From the NCBI GenBank assembly GCA_015258065.1, contig JABZIZ010000006.1:52431-116430 (forward strand): 64,000 nucleotides of DNA. Direction: 5' to 3'. Under the pieces are notes generated by a model. That model made no database searches and was not told where the DNA came from. It worked only from the letters and a program-made list of their open reading frames with translations. Shown one piece after another: positions 1 to 9,996 of the stretch (the stretch's first letter is position 1; every line of letters starts with the position of its first letter). Origin of the DNA: Lachnospiraceae bacterium. GTDB taxonomy: Bacteria; Bacillota; Clostridia; Lachnospirales; Lachnospiraceae. The position numbers and the translations under genes are program-made.

Positions 1-2
1 AG

Positions 3-3000
3 GATTTTATAGGTGCACAGGCTGGAGCCAGTGAGAAGATAGACTTTTTAGTTAAGGCTGCGCAACTGCTTGCCGAGGAGGTGTCGCGGCAAGGGGAGGA
101 AGCCGAAGTTCTCATTCTTGGAGCGCGAGCGACGGTAGCGGATAGGGCGCTGTTTGCTGCGCTGGCCTCTCAAAATAACCAGATCACGATAGCAGATACA
201 TCGCTTGCATTTTTGAATGATGTAAAAGAAATGATCAAGCGAGGAGGAGTGTCGGATACGGTAACGGTGGTACAGATGACGGAAGACGGACAATTGAGTG
301 GAGCAGCAGATCGAAAATACGATCTGATCATCTCGGCAGATTTCCTCCATCAGTTGAATCATGTTCCAAAGCTGCTTACACAGATCCGGAAGCAGCTGCA
401 TCAGGGGGGTATCCTGTTGTTCTCGGAAGTTACTGAAAATTCAGCGATCCAGCTTGTGACGACCGCTTATCTGGAAGAAGGATTTGGACATTTTACGGAT
501 GGCAGACAGGAGACGGGTAAGCCACTTTATGAGGAGAAGGCATGGGCACGGATGCTTAAGGAAGCGGGCTTTGTACACATGGAAGCATATGCGCCAGTCA
601 AAAACATTGAGAGACAAGCTGTTTTTGTCGCAAAGACGATGCAGACAGAGCTCTCGGAGGAGGCACTGATAGACCATATCCGCGGGCTTGTACCGAGTTA
701 TATGGTGCCGAAGCAGATGATTGTATTGCCGGAAATACCGTATACGGGAAATGGGAAGGTGGACCGCAAAGCACTTTGTGGCTATCTTAGTAGAAAACAA
801 AAGGAAGAGGAGAAGAATCTTCCAATCAGTGAGATGGGACAGAAACTAGCTAAGATTTGGCAGAAGTTGTTGCTAAAGGAACAGATTTATCTGGAAGACG
901 ATTTCTATATGCTCGGAGGAGATTCTCTTCTCGCCACGAAACTGAAGACACAGTGTAGGAAGGAACTGGGAGTAGAAATTCGCTTGGAAGATATTTTCCA
1001 AAATCCCGTATTTGGCGAGTTTGTGAAGGCAATGGAAGAGAGGAAAACGGCGATTGAGGGAGCGGAGGACTTTGGGAGAATGATTGCGGATCCCAAGAAT
1101 CGGTTTGAGCCGTTTCCACTGACGGAGGTTCAGAAAGCCTATTGGATTGGACGAAATGGAGGCTATGATCTCGGAGAGGTTTCCTCACACTGCTATTTCG
1201 AGATGGAAGGCAGACGTTTGGAAGTGGGGGAGCTGGAACGGTCATGGAATACACTGGTGAAAGTGCATGATATGATGCGGGCGGTTATTCTCGCAGATGG
1301 AAGCGGACAGCGGATCAAGAAGACTGTGCCGTATTATAAAATCAAGACGACGGAAGTAGAGACAGAAGAACAGATGGAAGCTGCAATCCTCTCAAGTAGG
1401 GAGGAAATGGCAGGAAAGGTCTATGATTCGTCCAAATGGCCGCTGTTTGATGTGCGCATGACCTACAGTGGAGACAGGATGTGCGTGCATACAAGTTTCG
1501 ATAATATCGTATATGATGGATTTAGTATTTTTCATTTGCTAGAACAGTGGAAAAGTCTGACAGATGGAAAGAAAATTGATATCTGTAAGGAAATTTCTTT
1601 CCGGGACTATGTACAGAAGGAACTGTCCTTAAAAGAGACGGCAAAATACCAAGCGGATCTACATTACTGGGAAGAGAAAGCAAAACAGATGGCACCTGCG
1701 CCACAGCTTCCGAAGGCACGCGTGCAGATAGAACAAGCGTTTCAAAGATTTCAGATGATTTTAGGGTCGGAGGCATGGGAGAAAATCGAGGGGGTTGCAA
1801 AGAAGCATCAGCTTACCTTGCCAGTGATCTTTATAGGAGCGTATGCAGAGATTTTGGGAAGATACTCCAACAGCAGACGTTTCACCATAAATCTGACCCG
1901 GTTTCAGAAATATCCGTTTCATGAGGAGGTTGAGAAGCTGATCGGTGATTTCACGACCTTGTCGCTTCTGGAGGTGGATCTGTCGAAGGGTGATAGCTTT
2001 GTAGAGCGCTGCCAGGCGATTGGACGCCAGCTTCATGAGGATATGGAACATTCTTATGTGAGCGGTGTGGAAGTGGAGCGTATGCTGTCGAGAAGATCAG
2101 GATCGAGCGGCATCACAATGCCAATCGTGTTTACAAGTGGATTTGGCGTTAACAGACAGGCGGCATATTTTGGAGAGATTGTATATGGACAGTCACAGAC
2201 ACCTCAAGTATGGCTGGATCAGCAGATCTCAATTCAAAACGGGAAACTGCATTTGTCTTGGGATGCCATTCCGGGAATTTTTGCACCAGGGCTGATCGAG
2301 AATATGTTTGAGGAATATCAAAGATTGTTTGAAGAGATTGGAGAGATGGAGCAGGCAGAGAAAGCGATTTCAAATCTTGTGAGACCGCGAAGGATCGCAG
2401 AGATCGAACAGATGAATAATCAGCAGGGTACATATCGGAAACAGGGATTGTTGGAGGAATTCTATCGGATTTGTAAAGTGTACCCGGATCAGGTGGCAGT
2501 GTGGTCAATGGGACAGACCTATACATATTGTGAATTGGATGCGCTCACAGATCAAGTGGCGGCAGGATTGCTTGCAAGCGGCTTGTCGCATGGAGAACCC
2601 GTAGCGGTGATGATGGAGAAGAGCCCATCGCAGATCGTGGCGGTTGTCGCTATTTTGCGTGCAGGAGGCTATTACGTTCCGATCGACAAACAAAATCCGA
2701 AGGAGAGGATCGCAGCGATTCTTGCGCATGCTAGGGTGACATGGGTTCTTACCGATGAGGAGGAAACGTCACAGAATCCGTTGGGAAATGCATATCGGTG
2801 GGTGTCATGGAAAACATTGGCAAAAGCAGGAAAACAGTCAGCCCGGGAGGGTGTGAGAGAAGATCGCGCAGAGGAGATTGGATATATCATCTTCACGTCA
2901 GGTTCCACCGGCGATCCGAAGGGCGTTGTCATCACGCAGGAAGCGGCTATGAATACGATTCTGGATGTAAACGCCCGCTATGGGGTGACGAAGCAGGACG

Positions 3001-5348
3001 GAACGATCATGCTGTCAAATCTGAATTTTGACCTGTCTGTCTATGATATTTTTGGAATGCTCAATGTGGGAGGAAGGATCGTCATTCCAGATTACGATAA
3101 GATAAAAAATCCAGATCATTGGGAGCGGCTTATTGTAGAAGGTGGCGTGACGATCTGGAACTCTGTGCCGACATTTATGCAGATGTTATTGGAAAATGAC
3201 CGACATACAATGTCAGATACGATCAGGCTGGTACTGTTATCCGGTGATTGGATTCCGACAGAACTGCCGGAGCAAATTTACAAGAAATTTGGTACTGTTC
3301 GCCTGATCGCACTTGGTGGTGCAACCGAGGCTTCTATCTGGTCGAATTTCTTTGAGGTGCCAAAGTGTGTACCGGCGGACTGGGAGTCGATTCCATATGG
3401 TCGTCCGCTGTCAAATCAGGGATTTTTGATTCTGGGCGAGGATGGCTGCCGGGTTCCGGTAGGAGTGGCAGGCGAATTGCACATCACAGGAAAGAGTGTG
3501 GCAAACGGATATATCAACGATGAAGTGCGCACAAAGAGTGCGTTTATAAGAGTGCCGGGGATTGAGGGAGCTGTTTATAAAACTGGTGACTATGGAAAAT
3601 ATACCGAAGATGGAACCATCATTTTTATGGGAAGAAAGGATACACAGATCAAACGTGGTGGACACCGGATCGAGCTTGGGGAGATCGAGAGGAAGCTGGG
3701 TGAGATCGATGGAATCAGACAGTCAGTAGTAACGTTTGAAAAAGGGAACGATCGCTCTCTGGCAGCACACGTTCTCCTTGATACGGATCAAAATCCAAGG
3801 ATTTCCCGGGTACTGTCGGGAGAGAGGCTTGCGGTATCGGATCTATGGATGCCGCTTTCTACTTCTGAGTTACAGGGATGGGAGACCTATCACAAGAGGA
3901 TCCATGAAGTAGCAGTGGAGGCAATCTTCCATGATTTGAAGACGTGGGGAATATTTGACGCACTAAATACGCCGAAAAGTGCAAAGGATCTGTTGCAGCT
4001 GATCGGTGGTGAAACCGATGTATTTGAGGTTTTGATGGAGCATCTCCTGCAAATAATGGCAGAAGAGGGTGTTTTGGAAAAACAGGCGAATGTGTATCGA
4101 AGGTCCGAATTGTTTGAGCAAAGGGCAAAGGAGCACATGACAGACTATGTTGGAGAAGTAGGCGCGTTGAAACAACGGCTCTGGATAGCACAGAAATTGC
4201 GCCTTAAACTGTTAAAGGGACAGATCGACACGAAGGCATTATATGAGGTAAGGCAGAAGGAATTTCTATATCCAGATGAGCTGACAGAATATCAGAAAGA
4301 AACAGAGTTATTCACAGATATAATTAAAAAACTTTTGACGAGAGTGCTCGATAAGAAACAGATGGGTACGGTTTATGAACTGGCCTCACGAACAGACAAT
4401 CATACCTCAAGTTATATGGAGGTGGTAAAGGGTCAACTTCCGTATGTATATCTGGATGAGTCACTTGTCATGTTGGAGAGAAAGAAAGCACAGTTGCCAG
4501 AACTTCAAGTTTGTGTATTCCGTCCGGATCGAGAGGGCGAGCAGGATCCACAGGAGGGCACAGGGACCATCATTCTTGCAGAAAATACCTTGCATCGTTG
4601 CGCGGATCTTGACGCTGCCATGAGACGATTGAAGCGGCTGCTCATGCCCGGAGGAATTCTCGTTCTTGTGGAGAACACCAGAAATCAGCCATTGATGTAT
4701 GAGACGGTTGCGTACCTTGAGGAGGGATATCGCGGCTATGTAGATTTCCGAAAGGAAACGAACCAACCGCTACTCTCTGGAAGTGAATGGGTGGCACTCG
4801 GAAAAAAACATGGATTCGCAGAGATATTCCGATATCTGTCCGAGGAAGAGGAACGTTGTACCGGAAAAAATGTGATCGTATTCTCCCAGGCAATACAGAT
4901 CCATCAGCTCGATGAGGCGTATTTGCGTACGGAATTAAAGAAAAAGGTGCCAGAGTATATGATGCCGAATTGTTTTCTGGTTTACGAGAGCTTTCCTATA
5001 TCTGCAAACGGAAAGATTGACCGGAAAATGCTGACTCACAATGTGGGGGAGATCCGAAATCAGGAGGACTATGAAGAGCCGGTGACAAAGACAGAGATCG
5101 CAATTGCAGCGATCTGGAAGAAGATTTTAGGGTGTGAACGGATTGGCAGAAATATGACTTTTTTTGAACTGGGGGGAGATTCGTTGTCAGCAATTCGATT
5201 CATCAATATGTACACTGATTCTAAAATATCGTTGCAGATGCTTACGGCTTATCCGTTGCTCAAGGATTTGGCAGCAGCAGTGGATATGACCGAAGGCGCG
5301 GAGGAAGAAAATGAGGAAGTGTGGGAAGAAGAGGAAGAGATCATTTAA
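3..5348 (+). CDS. Non-ribosomal peptide synthetase, thiazoline-forming (5'-truncated by window edge)
   Basis: The frame is open from base 3 with no start, so the true N-terminus lies outside the window; a GTG at 81 is only an internal codon. Visible order: end of an adenylation domain with a methyltransferase-like insertion (about 3-650) and A10 motif NGKVDRK (about 750); carrier domain with LGGDSL (Ser codon 924); heterocyclization domain (about 1107-2350) with DNIVYD at 1500-1517, matching the Cy motif DxxxxD; adenylation domain (about 2420-3770) with FTSGSTGDPKG; a second methyltransferase-like insertion (about 3830-4890); A10; carrier domain with LGGDSLS (Ser codon 5181). There is no terminal thioesterase or reductase; the protein ends in an acidic tail. 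Cy-A(MT-like)-PCP modules occur in PchE and HMWP2, which condense and cyclize cysteine to thiazoline. By eye the A-domain code fits cysteine. The family is firm; the product is inferred to be a thiazoline metallophore-like compound. Confidence 0.93.
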   Translation, partial: DFIGAQAGASEKIDFLVKAAQLLAEEVSRQGEEAEVLILGARATVADRALFAALASQNNQITIADTSLAFLNDVKEMIKRGGVSDTVTVVQMTEDGQLSGAADRKYDLIISADFLHQLNHVPKLLTQIRKQLHQGGILLFSEVTENSAIQLVTTAYLEEGFGHFTDGRQETGKPLYEEKAWARMLKEAGFVHMEAYAPVKNIERQAVFVAKTMQTELSEEALIDHIRGLVPSYMVPKQMIVLPEIPYTGNGKVDRKALCGYLSRKQKEEEKNLPISEMGQKLAKIWQKLLLKEQIYLEDDFYMLGGDSLLATKLKTQCRKELGVEIRLEDIFQNPVFGEFVKAMEERKTAIEGAEDFGRMIADPKNRFEPFPLTEVQKAYWIGRNGGYDLGEVSSHCYFEMEGRRLEVGELERSWNTLVKVHDMMRAVILADGSGQRIKKTVPYYKIKTTEVETEEQMEAAILSSREEMAGKVYDSSKWPLFDVRMTYSGDRMCVHTSFDNIVYDGFSIFHLLEQWKSLTDGKKIDICKEISFRDYVQKELSLKETAKYQADLHYWEEKAKQMAPAPQLPKARVQIEQAFQRFQMILGSEAWEKIEGVAKKHQLTLPVIFIGAYAEILGRYSNSRRFTINLTRFQKYPFHEEVEKLIGDFTTLSLLEVDLSKGDSFVERCQAIGRQLHEDMEHSYVSGVEVERMLSRRSGSSGITMPIVFTSGFGVNRQAAYFGEIVYGQSQTPQVWLDQQISIQNGKLHLSWDAIPGIFAPGLIENMFEEYQRLFEEIGEMEQAEKAISNLVRPRRIAEIEQMNNQQGTYRKQGLLEEFYRICKVYPDQVAVWSMGQTYTYCELDALTDQVAAGLLASGLSHGEPVAVMMEKSPSQIVAVVAILRAGGYYVPIDKQNPKERIAAILAHARVTWVLTDEEETSQNPLGNAYRWVSWKTLAKAGKQSAREGVREDRAEEIGYIIFTSGSTGDPKGVVITQEAAMNTILDVNARYGVTKQDGTIMLSNLNFDLSVYDIFGMLNVGGRIVIPDYDKIKNPDHWERLIVEGGVTIWNSVPTFMQMLLENDRHTMSDTIRLVLLSGDWIPTELPEQIYKKFGTVRLIALGGATEASIWSNFFEVPKCVPADWESIPYGRPLSNQGFLILGEDGCRVPVGVAGELHITGKSVANGYINDEVRTKSAFIRVPGIEGAVYKTGDYGKYTEDGTIIFMGRKDTQIKRGGHRIELGEIERKLGEIDGIRQSVVTFEKGNDRSLAAHVLLDTDQNPRISRVLSGERLAVSDLWMPLSTSELQGWETYHKRIHEVAVEAIFHDLKTWGIFDALNTPKSAKDLLQLIGGETDVFEVLMEHLLQIMAEEGVLEKQANVYRRSELFEQRAKEHMTDYVGEVGALKQRLWIAQKLRLKLLKGQIDTKALYEVRQKEFLYPDELTEYQKETELFTDIIKKLLTRVLDKKQMGTVYELASRTDNHTSSYMEVVKGQLPYVYLDESLVMLERKKAQLPELQVCVFRPDREGEQDPQEGTGTIILAENTLHRCADLDAAMRRLKRLLMPGGILVLVENTRNQPLMYETVAYLEEGYRGYVDFRKETNQPLLSGSEWVALGKKHGFAEIFRYLSEEEERCTGKNVIVFSQAIQIHQLDEAYLRTELKKKVPEYMMPNCFLVYESFPISANGKIDRKMLTHNVGEIRNQEDYEEPVTKTEIAIAAIWKKILGCERIGRNMTFFELGGDSLSAIRFINMYTDSKISLQMLTAYPLLKDLAAAVDMTEGAEEENEEVWEEEEEII

Positions 5349-5385
5349 ATAGAAGAGATCATTTAAATAATGGAGGCTAAGAGCG

Positions 5386-6348
5386 ATGAGACGAAAGCTG
5401 AGAAGTGCTTTATTATGTTGCATGGTGCTTACAATGCTTACGGGCTGCGCAACAGAGGGGAAAAACCAGAAGACGACAGAGTTAAAGATCGGCACGCTTG
5501 CGGTTGCTGACAGCTTTGCCTTGTATGTGGCACAGCAGGAGGGCTTGTTCAAGGAACATGGCGTTGAAGTAGAGCTGATTGAGTTTGGAAGTGCGTCAAA
5601 CCAGTCGACAGCTTATGAGGCGGATGAGATCGATGGCATGATGACAGATATGGTGGTTCAAACATTGATCAATAAGAACGACGACGAGGCGCATTTGAAA
5701 GTTGTTGCACATGCGCTGGGGAGCAATGCCACTGAAGGGCGTTTCCTTGTGGTGGCAGGACCGGATTCCGATATTTATGAACCTCAGGATCTGGAAGGAA
5801 GAACCATTGGGATTTCCGAAAATACGATGATGCAGTATCTTGTGGAGTGTTATCTTAAGGAACTGAATGTGGATCGATCGACAGTGACGTTTGTCAATGT
5901 TCCTAACCTTTCACTGAGACTGGATTCCGTGATCGAGGGAAGCGACATTGATGCTGCGATTTTGCCAGATCCTTTGGCGATGGAGGCAGAAGCCCGAGGT
6001 TGCCATGTTGTTATTGATGATACTCAGTTGACGGGGAATTATTCGCAGAGTGTGATTGCATTAAAGGATCGCCTGATGGAAGAAGATCCGGAGGCGGTAG
6101 CTAATTTCTTGGCGGCATATAACGAGGCGATTGAGAAGTTAAACAGTCATCCAGAGGATTACGAAGCTTTATTCCGAGAGAAGGTGGCGGTATCAGAAGC
6201 ACTTTTGGAACAATATCAGATTCCGTCCTTTACACCGGACAGTGTGCCAGAACCGGCAGAAGTAGAAGGTGTACTCTCGTGGATGCGCAAGAATGAACTG
6301 ATCATAGAGGATTACGATTACGAAGAGGTAGTATATGTGGGAAAGTAG
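5386..6348 (+). CDS. ABC transporter substrate-binding lipoprotein, SsuA/NMT1-THI5-like
   Basis: This 320-residue protein begins with a lipoprotein signal peptide ending in LTGC (lipobox, residues about 18-21), so it should be anchored outside the membrane. The mature part has the two-lobed fold pattern of SsuA/TauA/ThiY-like binding proteins, with KIGTLAVADSFALYVAQQEG near the N-terminus and a central DLEGRTIGIS segment. GGAGG at 5372-5376 supports the ATG. It starts 37 bases after the NRPS and precedes a matching ATPase and permease. Relatives bind small molecules such as sulfonates, nitrate or pyrimidine precursors. Here the ligand could be a precursor of the NRPS product or the product itself; this is inference. 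It is not a FepB/FhuD-type siderophore-binding protein. Confidence 0.85.
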   Translation: MRRKLRSALLCCMVLTMLTGCATEGKNQKTTELKIGTLAVADSFALYVAQQEGLFKEHGVEVELIEFGSASNQSTAYEADEIDGMMTDMVVQTLINKNDDEAHLKVVAHALGSNATEGRFLVVAGPDSDIYEPQDLEGRTIGISENTMMQYLVECYLKELNVDRSTVTFVNVPNLSLRLDSVIEGSDIDAAILPDPLAMEAEARGCHVVIDDTQLTGNYSQSVIALKDRLMEEDPEAVANFLAAYNEAIEKLNSHPEDYEALFREKVAVSEALLEQYQIPSFTPDSVPEPAEVEGVLSWMRKNELIIEDYDYEEVVYVGK

Positions 6349-6360
6349 AGGAGGCAGAAG

Positions 6361-7098
6361 GTGATCAGGCTTGATAAGCTATCGTTTAGTTATAAGAACG
6401 GGGAGCAGAAAGTGATCAAAAATATGGATCTGACCATCAGTGAGGGGGAGTGCCTGACGGTGCTCGGCCCCTCCGGATGTGGAAAATCCACATTGCTTCA
6501 TCTGATCTCAGGTTTAATCAAACCGGATCAGGGGTGTGTGCGCTATGAGGATCGGGTCGTCAGACAGCCGATCAGAGAGATTGCATTTTTGACACAGGAC
6601 TGTGGATTGCTGCCGTGGAAGACCGTAAAAGAAAATTTAAGACTGCCTCTAAAAATCCATCATCAGAAAATCACTAGACAGGAATGGCTGAAGTTGGTTT
6701 CCTGTCTGGGGCTGGAGCAGGAGCTGGACAAATATCCGGCGCAGCTTTCGGGTGGACAGGCACAGCGCGCAGCGCTGGGGAGAACCATTCTTGCAAAGTC
6801 TAAAGTGATCCTTATGGATGAGCCGTTTTCAGCACTCGATATCGGAAATAAAGAAAGTCTGCAAGGCTTCCTGAAGGGAATAATAAAGGAGAGGAACATG
6901 ACTGCGGTGATTGTGACACACAACATTGAGGAGGCAATCTATATGGGCGACCGGATCGCTGTCTTTGACAGTAAAAAGGGACAGATTGGAAAAATACTGG
7001 ATAACCATGATCCGAAAAATGGAGCGCTTGTCGAGAAAATAGAAAAATGTATGAGGGATGTTTTGAAAAATGAAAAAATGGCTGAATACAACAGTTAG
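6361..7098 (+). CDS. ABC transporter ATP-binding protein, SsuB/TauB-like
   Basis: This 245-residue importer ATPase energises the permease encoded next to it. Motifs seen: Walker A GPSGCGKST, Q-loop around FLTQDCGLLPW, signature LSGGQAQR, Walker B VILMDEP followed by FSALD, and the switch histidine in VIVTHNIEEA. These are the hallmarks of nitrate/sulfonate/taurine-type ATPases. The start is GTG with a purine-rich AGAAGG just upstream, 12 bases after the binding-protein stop. The 3' end overlaps the permease start by 29 bases, which suggests translational coupling. All catalytic motifs are intact. Confidence 0.93.
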   Translation: MIRLDKLSFSYKNGEQKVIKNMDLTISEGECLTVLGPSGCGKSTLLHLISGLIKPDQGCVRYEDRVVRQPIREIAFLTQDCGLLPWKTVKENLRLPLKIHHQKITRQEWLKLVSCLGLEQELDKYPAQLSGGQAQRAALGRTILAKSKVILMDEPFSALDIGNKESLQGFLKGIIKERNMTAVIVTHNIEEAIYMGDRIAVFDSKKGQIGKILDNHDPKNGALVEKIEKCMRDVLKNEKMAEYNS

Positions 7099-7822
7099 TA
7101 TCGGCGTCATTTTGCTGATCTGGAAACTCGCCAGTGCGATGTTGGATCGATTTTTTTTGCCCGATCCGGTGAGTACACTTAAGAAAATGGTTGAATTGCT
7201 TGGAAATGGAACCTTGAGGAGGCATTTGCTTAAGAGCAGTTATCGACTATTGGCGGGTACAGGTTTGGGACTTATGGCAGCAGTTCCCATGGGGATATGT
7301 ATGGGAAGGAAGCGTATCATAGACGAGATTTTTGGCGGAATTTTCCGTTTCCTCTATCCAATCCCCAAGGTAGTATTTATGCCGATCATCATTGTGATGA
7401 TGGGAATTGGAGACGCATCCAAGATTTTTCTGATTACAGTGGCACTTTTCTTCCAAATTACAATCATAATTAGAGATAGCGCGGCAGCGATCCAAAAGAC
7501 TGAGATCAATACCTTGCGCCTTCTAAATGCCACTTGGCTACAGACGCTGTATCATGTGATCCTTCCGGGATGTTTGCCGGGGATTTTGACTGCATTAAAA
7601 ACGTCCATTGGCACATCGGTGGCACTACTGCTGATTACAGAAGTATTTGCTTCGGTTTCCGGAATTGGGTATTACATCATGAACAGTATGGACGCAAGGA
7701 ATTATAAAGAAATGTATGTTGGGATCATTGCGCTTGCGCTTGTCAGTGCAATATTTTATGGCTGCATTGAGTTTTTAGAAAAAAAATTCTGTAAATGGAA
7801 CTATTGGGAGGCTCAGGTATGA
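7070..7822 (+). CDS. ABC transporter permease, SsuC/TauC-like
   Basis: This 250-residue membrane protein has about six hydrophobic segments. The cytoplasmic coupling (EAA-like) loop is visible around residues 145-175, with RLLNATWLQTLYHVILPGC followed by a conserved Pro-Gly pair, the typical pattern of the binding-protein-dependent transport inner-membrane family. It belongs with the preceding binding protein and ATPase as one importer. Its start lies inside the ATPase gene and its stop overlaps the reductase start by four bases (ATGA), so the importer is embedded in the biosynthetic transcript and not a neighbouring unit. The substrate is unknown. Confidence 0.92.
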   Translation: MKKWLNTTVSIGVILLIWKLASAMLDRFFLPDPVSTLKKMVELLGNGTLRRHLLKSSYRLLAGTGLGLMAAVPMGICMGRKRIIDEIFGGIFRFLYPIPKVVFMPIIIVMMGIGDASKIFLITVALFFQITIIIRDSAAAIQKTEINTLRLLNATWLQTLYHVILPGCLPGILTALKTSIGTSVALLLITEVFASVSGIGYYIMNSMDARNYKEMYVGIIALALVSAIFYGCIEFLEKKFCKWNYWEAQV

Positions 7823-9996
7823 AGGTGATCGTTTGCGGCGTTCGCTTTGGTCAATTTTATATAGAGGCGATCAGACGTTGTAAAGGATTGGAGTTAGCTG
7901 GAATCCTGTCTGCTGGAAGCAAGGCATCCCAAGCGTGTGCTGCCAGATATGGTGTAGAGTTGTACACGGATGTGAAGGAACTCCCGGAGGATATTGAGAT
8001 TGCGTGCGTTGTGGTACGAACCGAAACGCAGGGGGGAGCAGGAACAGAACTGGCGAAGCAGCTTATGGAGTGCGGGATTCCTGTTATGTTGGAACAGCCG
8101 GCACATAAAAAAGAGCTTTTGGAGTTATATAAGACAGCCGTGAAGAATAAGACGGTATTTACAGTGGGAAATCACTATATGCAGTTAAAGTCGGTGGAAG
8201 CGTTTATTCGTTATGCAAAAAGTCTGATGGAAAAGCAGAAGCCTATCTATATAAATATCGATCTGTCAACGCAGGTTGCCTATCCATGCGCACAGGTACT
8301 CGCAGAACTCTTTGAGGGAAAGCTTACAATAAAGGAAGTGGGAAGATTGGTGCCGGATGTTCCGTTTTCATCTGCGTTGATGCTGGTAAATGAGATACCA
8401 GTCAATGTGCGTGCACAGAATCAGATGGCAGCGGATGTTTCGGATAACTATACGCATCTATTTTTTCAGATTTCAATCGGATTCGCGGGGGGTATGTTGA
8501 CGCTGCAGGATGTACATGGAGCGGTCACCTATCGGGAGCGGATGACCGTGCCAGAGTTGGAATTTATGCCGGGAGACTTGAAAACGGTTTGTGTTGGGCA
8601 GTTGTGTGAGGAGAGTATACGCAACCTGTATACAGGGGAGCAGCAGAATTATAAGGAGATATTGGACAGTGTATGGCCTGAGGCAATAAAAGAGCAGCTA
8701 CAGCAGATGGTCGAAATGATTTCGGGAGTGATATCGACAAAGGAGTGGAATCGAAGGAGCACTGTGAGCTTGACGGCGGCAGGTGCTTGGAGTGATATCA
8801 TGGGAATTCTTGGATTTCCATACGTGTGTGATGCTCTACAGCGAGAATGGATCGATATGGATGAAATCCTCTCGAACGAATACCAGAGTCTGTCGATGCA
8901 ACAGCGATATGACAGAATTACAAAGCGTGAGGTAGAGTACGGTACTGCGATGCTCAACCGCGCTTGCATGATCGGGATGCTGAAGATATTCCAGGCGCAT
9001 GGAATGTTTCAGACGGTGGGGCAATGGCATCAAGTTGGAGAAGTCTTAGAAAAGGTGCCACATCAAAGTGCATTTACTTATATTTTGCGCAGGTGGCTCT
9101 TGGTTATGGAGCAGTCTGGAATATTGCTTAGAGAGCAGGAGCGGTTCGCACTGAGTGAGCATTTGGATGCAGATCAGGTATTTGAGCCAGTTTGGAAAAA
9201 GGCAGGAAATCTTTGGAATCATCGCATGGGTCCGCAAAGTGTCTATGAGTATTTCTATGAGAATGCAAGGCAATTGCCAAAGCTTCTCAACGGTAGAAGA
9301 ACGGCACAGGAAATGCTGTTTTTAGAGGGACAGACGGATATCGCGAGCGATCTTTACCGAAGAACGCTTATTGCATGGGCAATGAATCAAAAAATTGCAT
9401 CTGTGACTGCGCAATATGCAGCAGAAAGAGAAAAAATTACCATCTTGGAGGTTGGAGCGGGAACCGGTGCAACAACGGAGGTTGTGCTCGGAAAGATCAA
9501 GGACGAGGGCTTGTGTAAAGCGATTGAACGTTATAATTTTACGGATTTATCCCGATTTTTCCTAGAAGATGCAAAGAAAGCCTATGGTAATTACGCTTTC
9601 TTTTCTACAGCACAGCTGGATATTGAAGCGGAGTCTGTGGGAGAAGAGCGGTATGATATTTTGATCGGAGCGGGCGTGTTAAACAATGTGGATGATACAA
9701 CTGCGGTATTGGAAAAGCTTCGGAGGCGTTTGAAAAAGGGAGGGATTCTGGTTATTTCAGAGGCGGTAGGGGAATCGATCCCCATGCTGATCTCCCAGAT
9801 TTTTATGATGCATGAGGCAAGTGATGCCAGAGCGAAGACGAGTACAACGTTTCTGTCGCAGGAACAGTGGAAAGAGACTTGGGAGAACGCCAGACTGCGG
9901 TGTGTAGAAGAATTTCCAGCCAAGAATCATAAATTGGAAGCGCTTGGTCAGCGCGTATTTGTATTGAAGGTGGAGGAAGGATGGAATGAGAAATAG
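7819..9996 (+). CDS. Thiazolinyl imine reductase fused to SAM-dependent methyltransferase
   Basis: The start ATG 7819 is chosen over ATG 7795 because GGGAGG lies at 7806-7811 and the N-terminus MKVIVCGVRFGQFY then matches the Irp3/PchG family. Residues about 1-310 resemble thiazolinyl imine reductases (Gfo/Idh/MocA fold, CVVVRTETQGGAGTEL segment), which reduce an enzyme-bound thiazoline to thiazolidine with NADPH. Residues about 320-540 are a helical lead-in like that of NRPS/PKS methyltransferase domains. Residues about 540-720 form a class I methyltransferase with an intact motif I, LEVGAGTGAT, and a later LKKGGILVISE strand. In pyochelin and yersiniabactin systems the reductase is a separate protein and the methyltransferase lies in cis in the NRPS, so this fusion is unusual. 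It could act in trans on the NRPS carrier domains. Each domain is confidently assigned; the substrate is inferred. Confidence 0.9.
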   Translation: MKVIVCGVRFGQFYIEAIRRCKGLELAGILSAGSKASQACAARYGVELYTDVKELPEDIEIACVVVRTETQGGAGTELAKQLMECGIPVMLEQPAHKKELLELYKTAVKNKTVFTVGNHYMQLKSVEAFIRYAKSLMEKQKPIYINIDLSTQVAYPCAQVLAELFEGKLTIKEVGRLVPDVPFSSALMLVNEIPVNVRAQNQMAADVSDNYTHLFFQISIGFAGGMLTLQDVHGAVTYRERMTVPELEFMPGDLKTVCVGQLCEESIRNLYTGEQQNYKEILDSVWPEAIKEQLQQMVEMISGVISTKEWNRRSTVSLTAAGAWSDIMGILGFPYVCDALQREWIDMDEILSNEYQSLSMQQRYDRITKREVEYGTAMLNRACMIGMLKIFQAHGMFQTVGQWHQVGEVLEKVPHQSAFTYILRRWLLVMEQSGILLREQERFALSEHLDADQVFEPVWKKAGNLWNHRMGPQSVYEYFYENARQLPKLLNGRRTAQEMLFLEGQTDIASDLYRRTLIAWAMNQKIASVTAQYAAEREKITILEVGAGTGATTEVVLGKIKDEGLCKAIERYNFTDLSRFFLEDAKKAYGNYAFFSTAQLDIEAESVGEERYDILIGAGVLNNVDDTTAVLEKLRRRLKKGGILVISEAVGESIPMLISQIFMMHEASDARAKTSTTFLSQEQWKETWENARLRCVEEFPAKNHKLEALGQRVFVLKVEEGWNEK

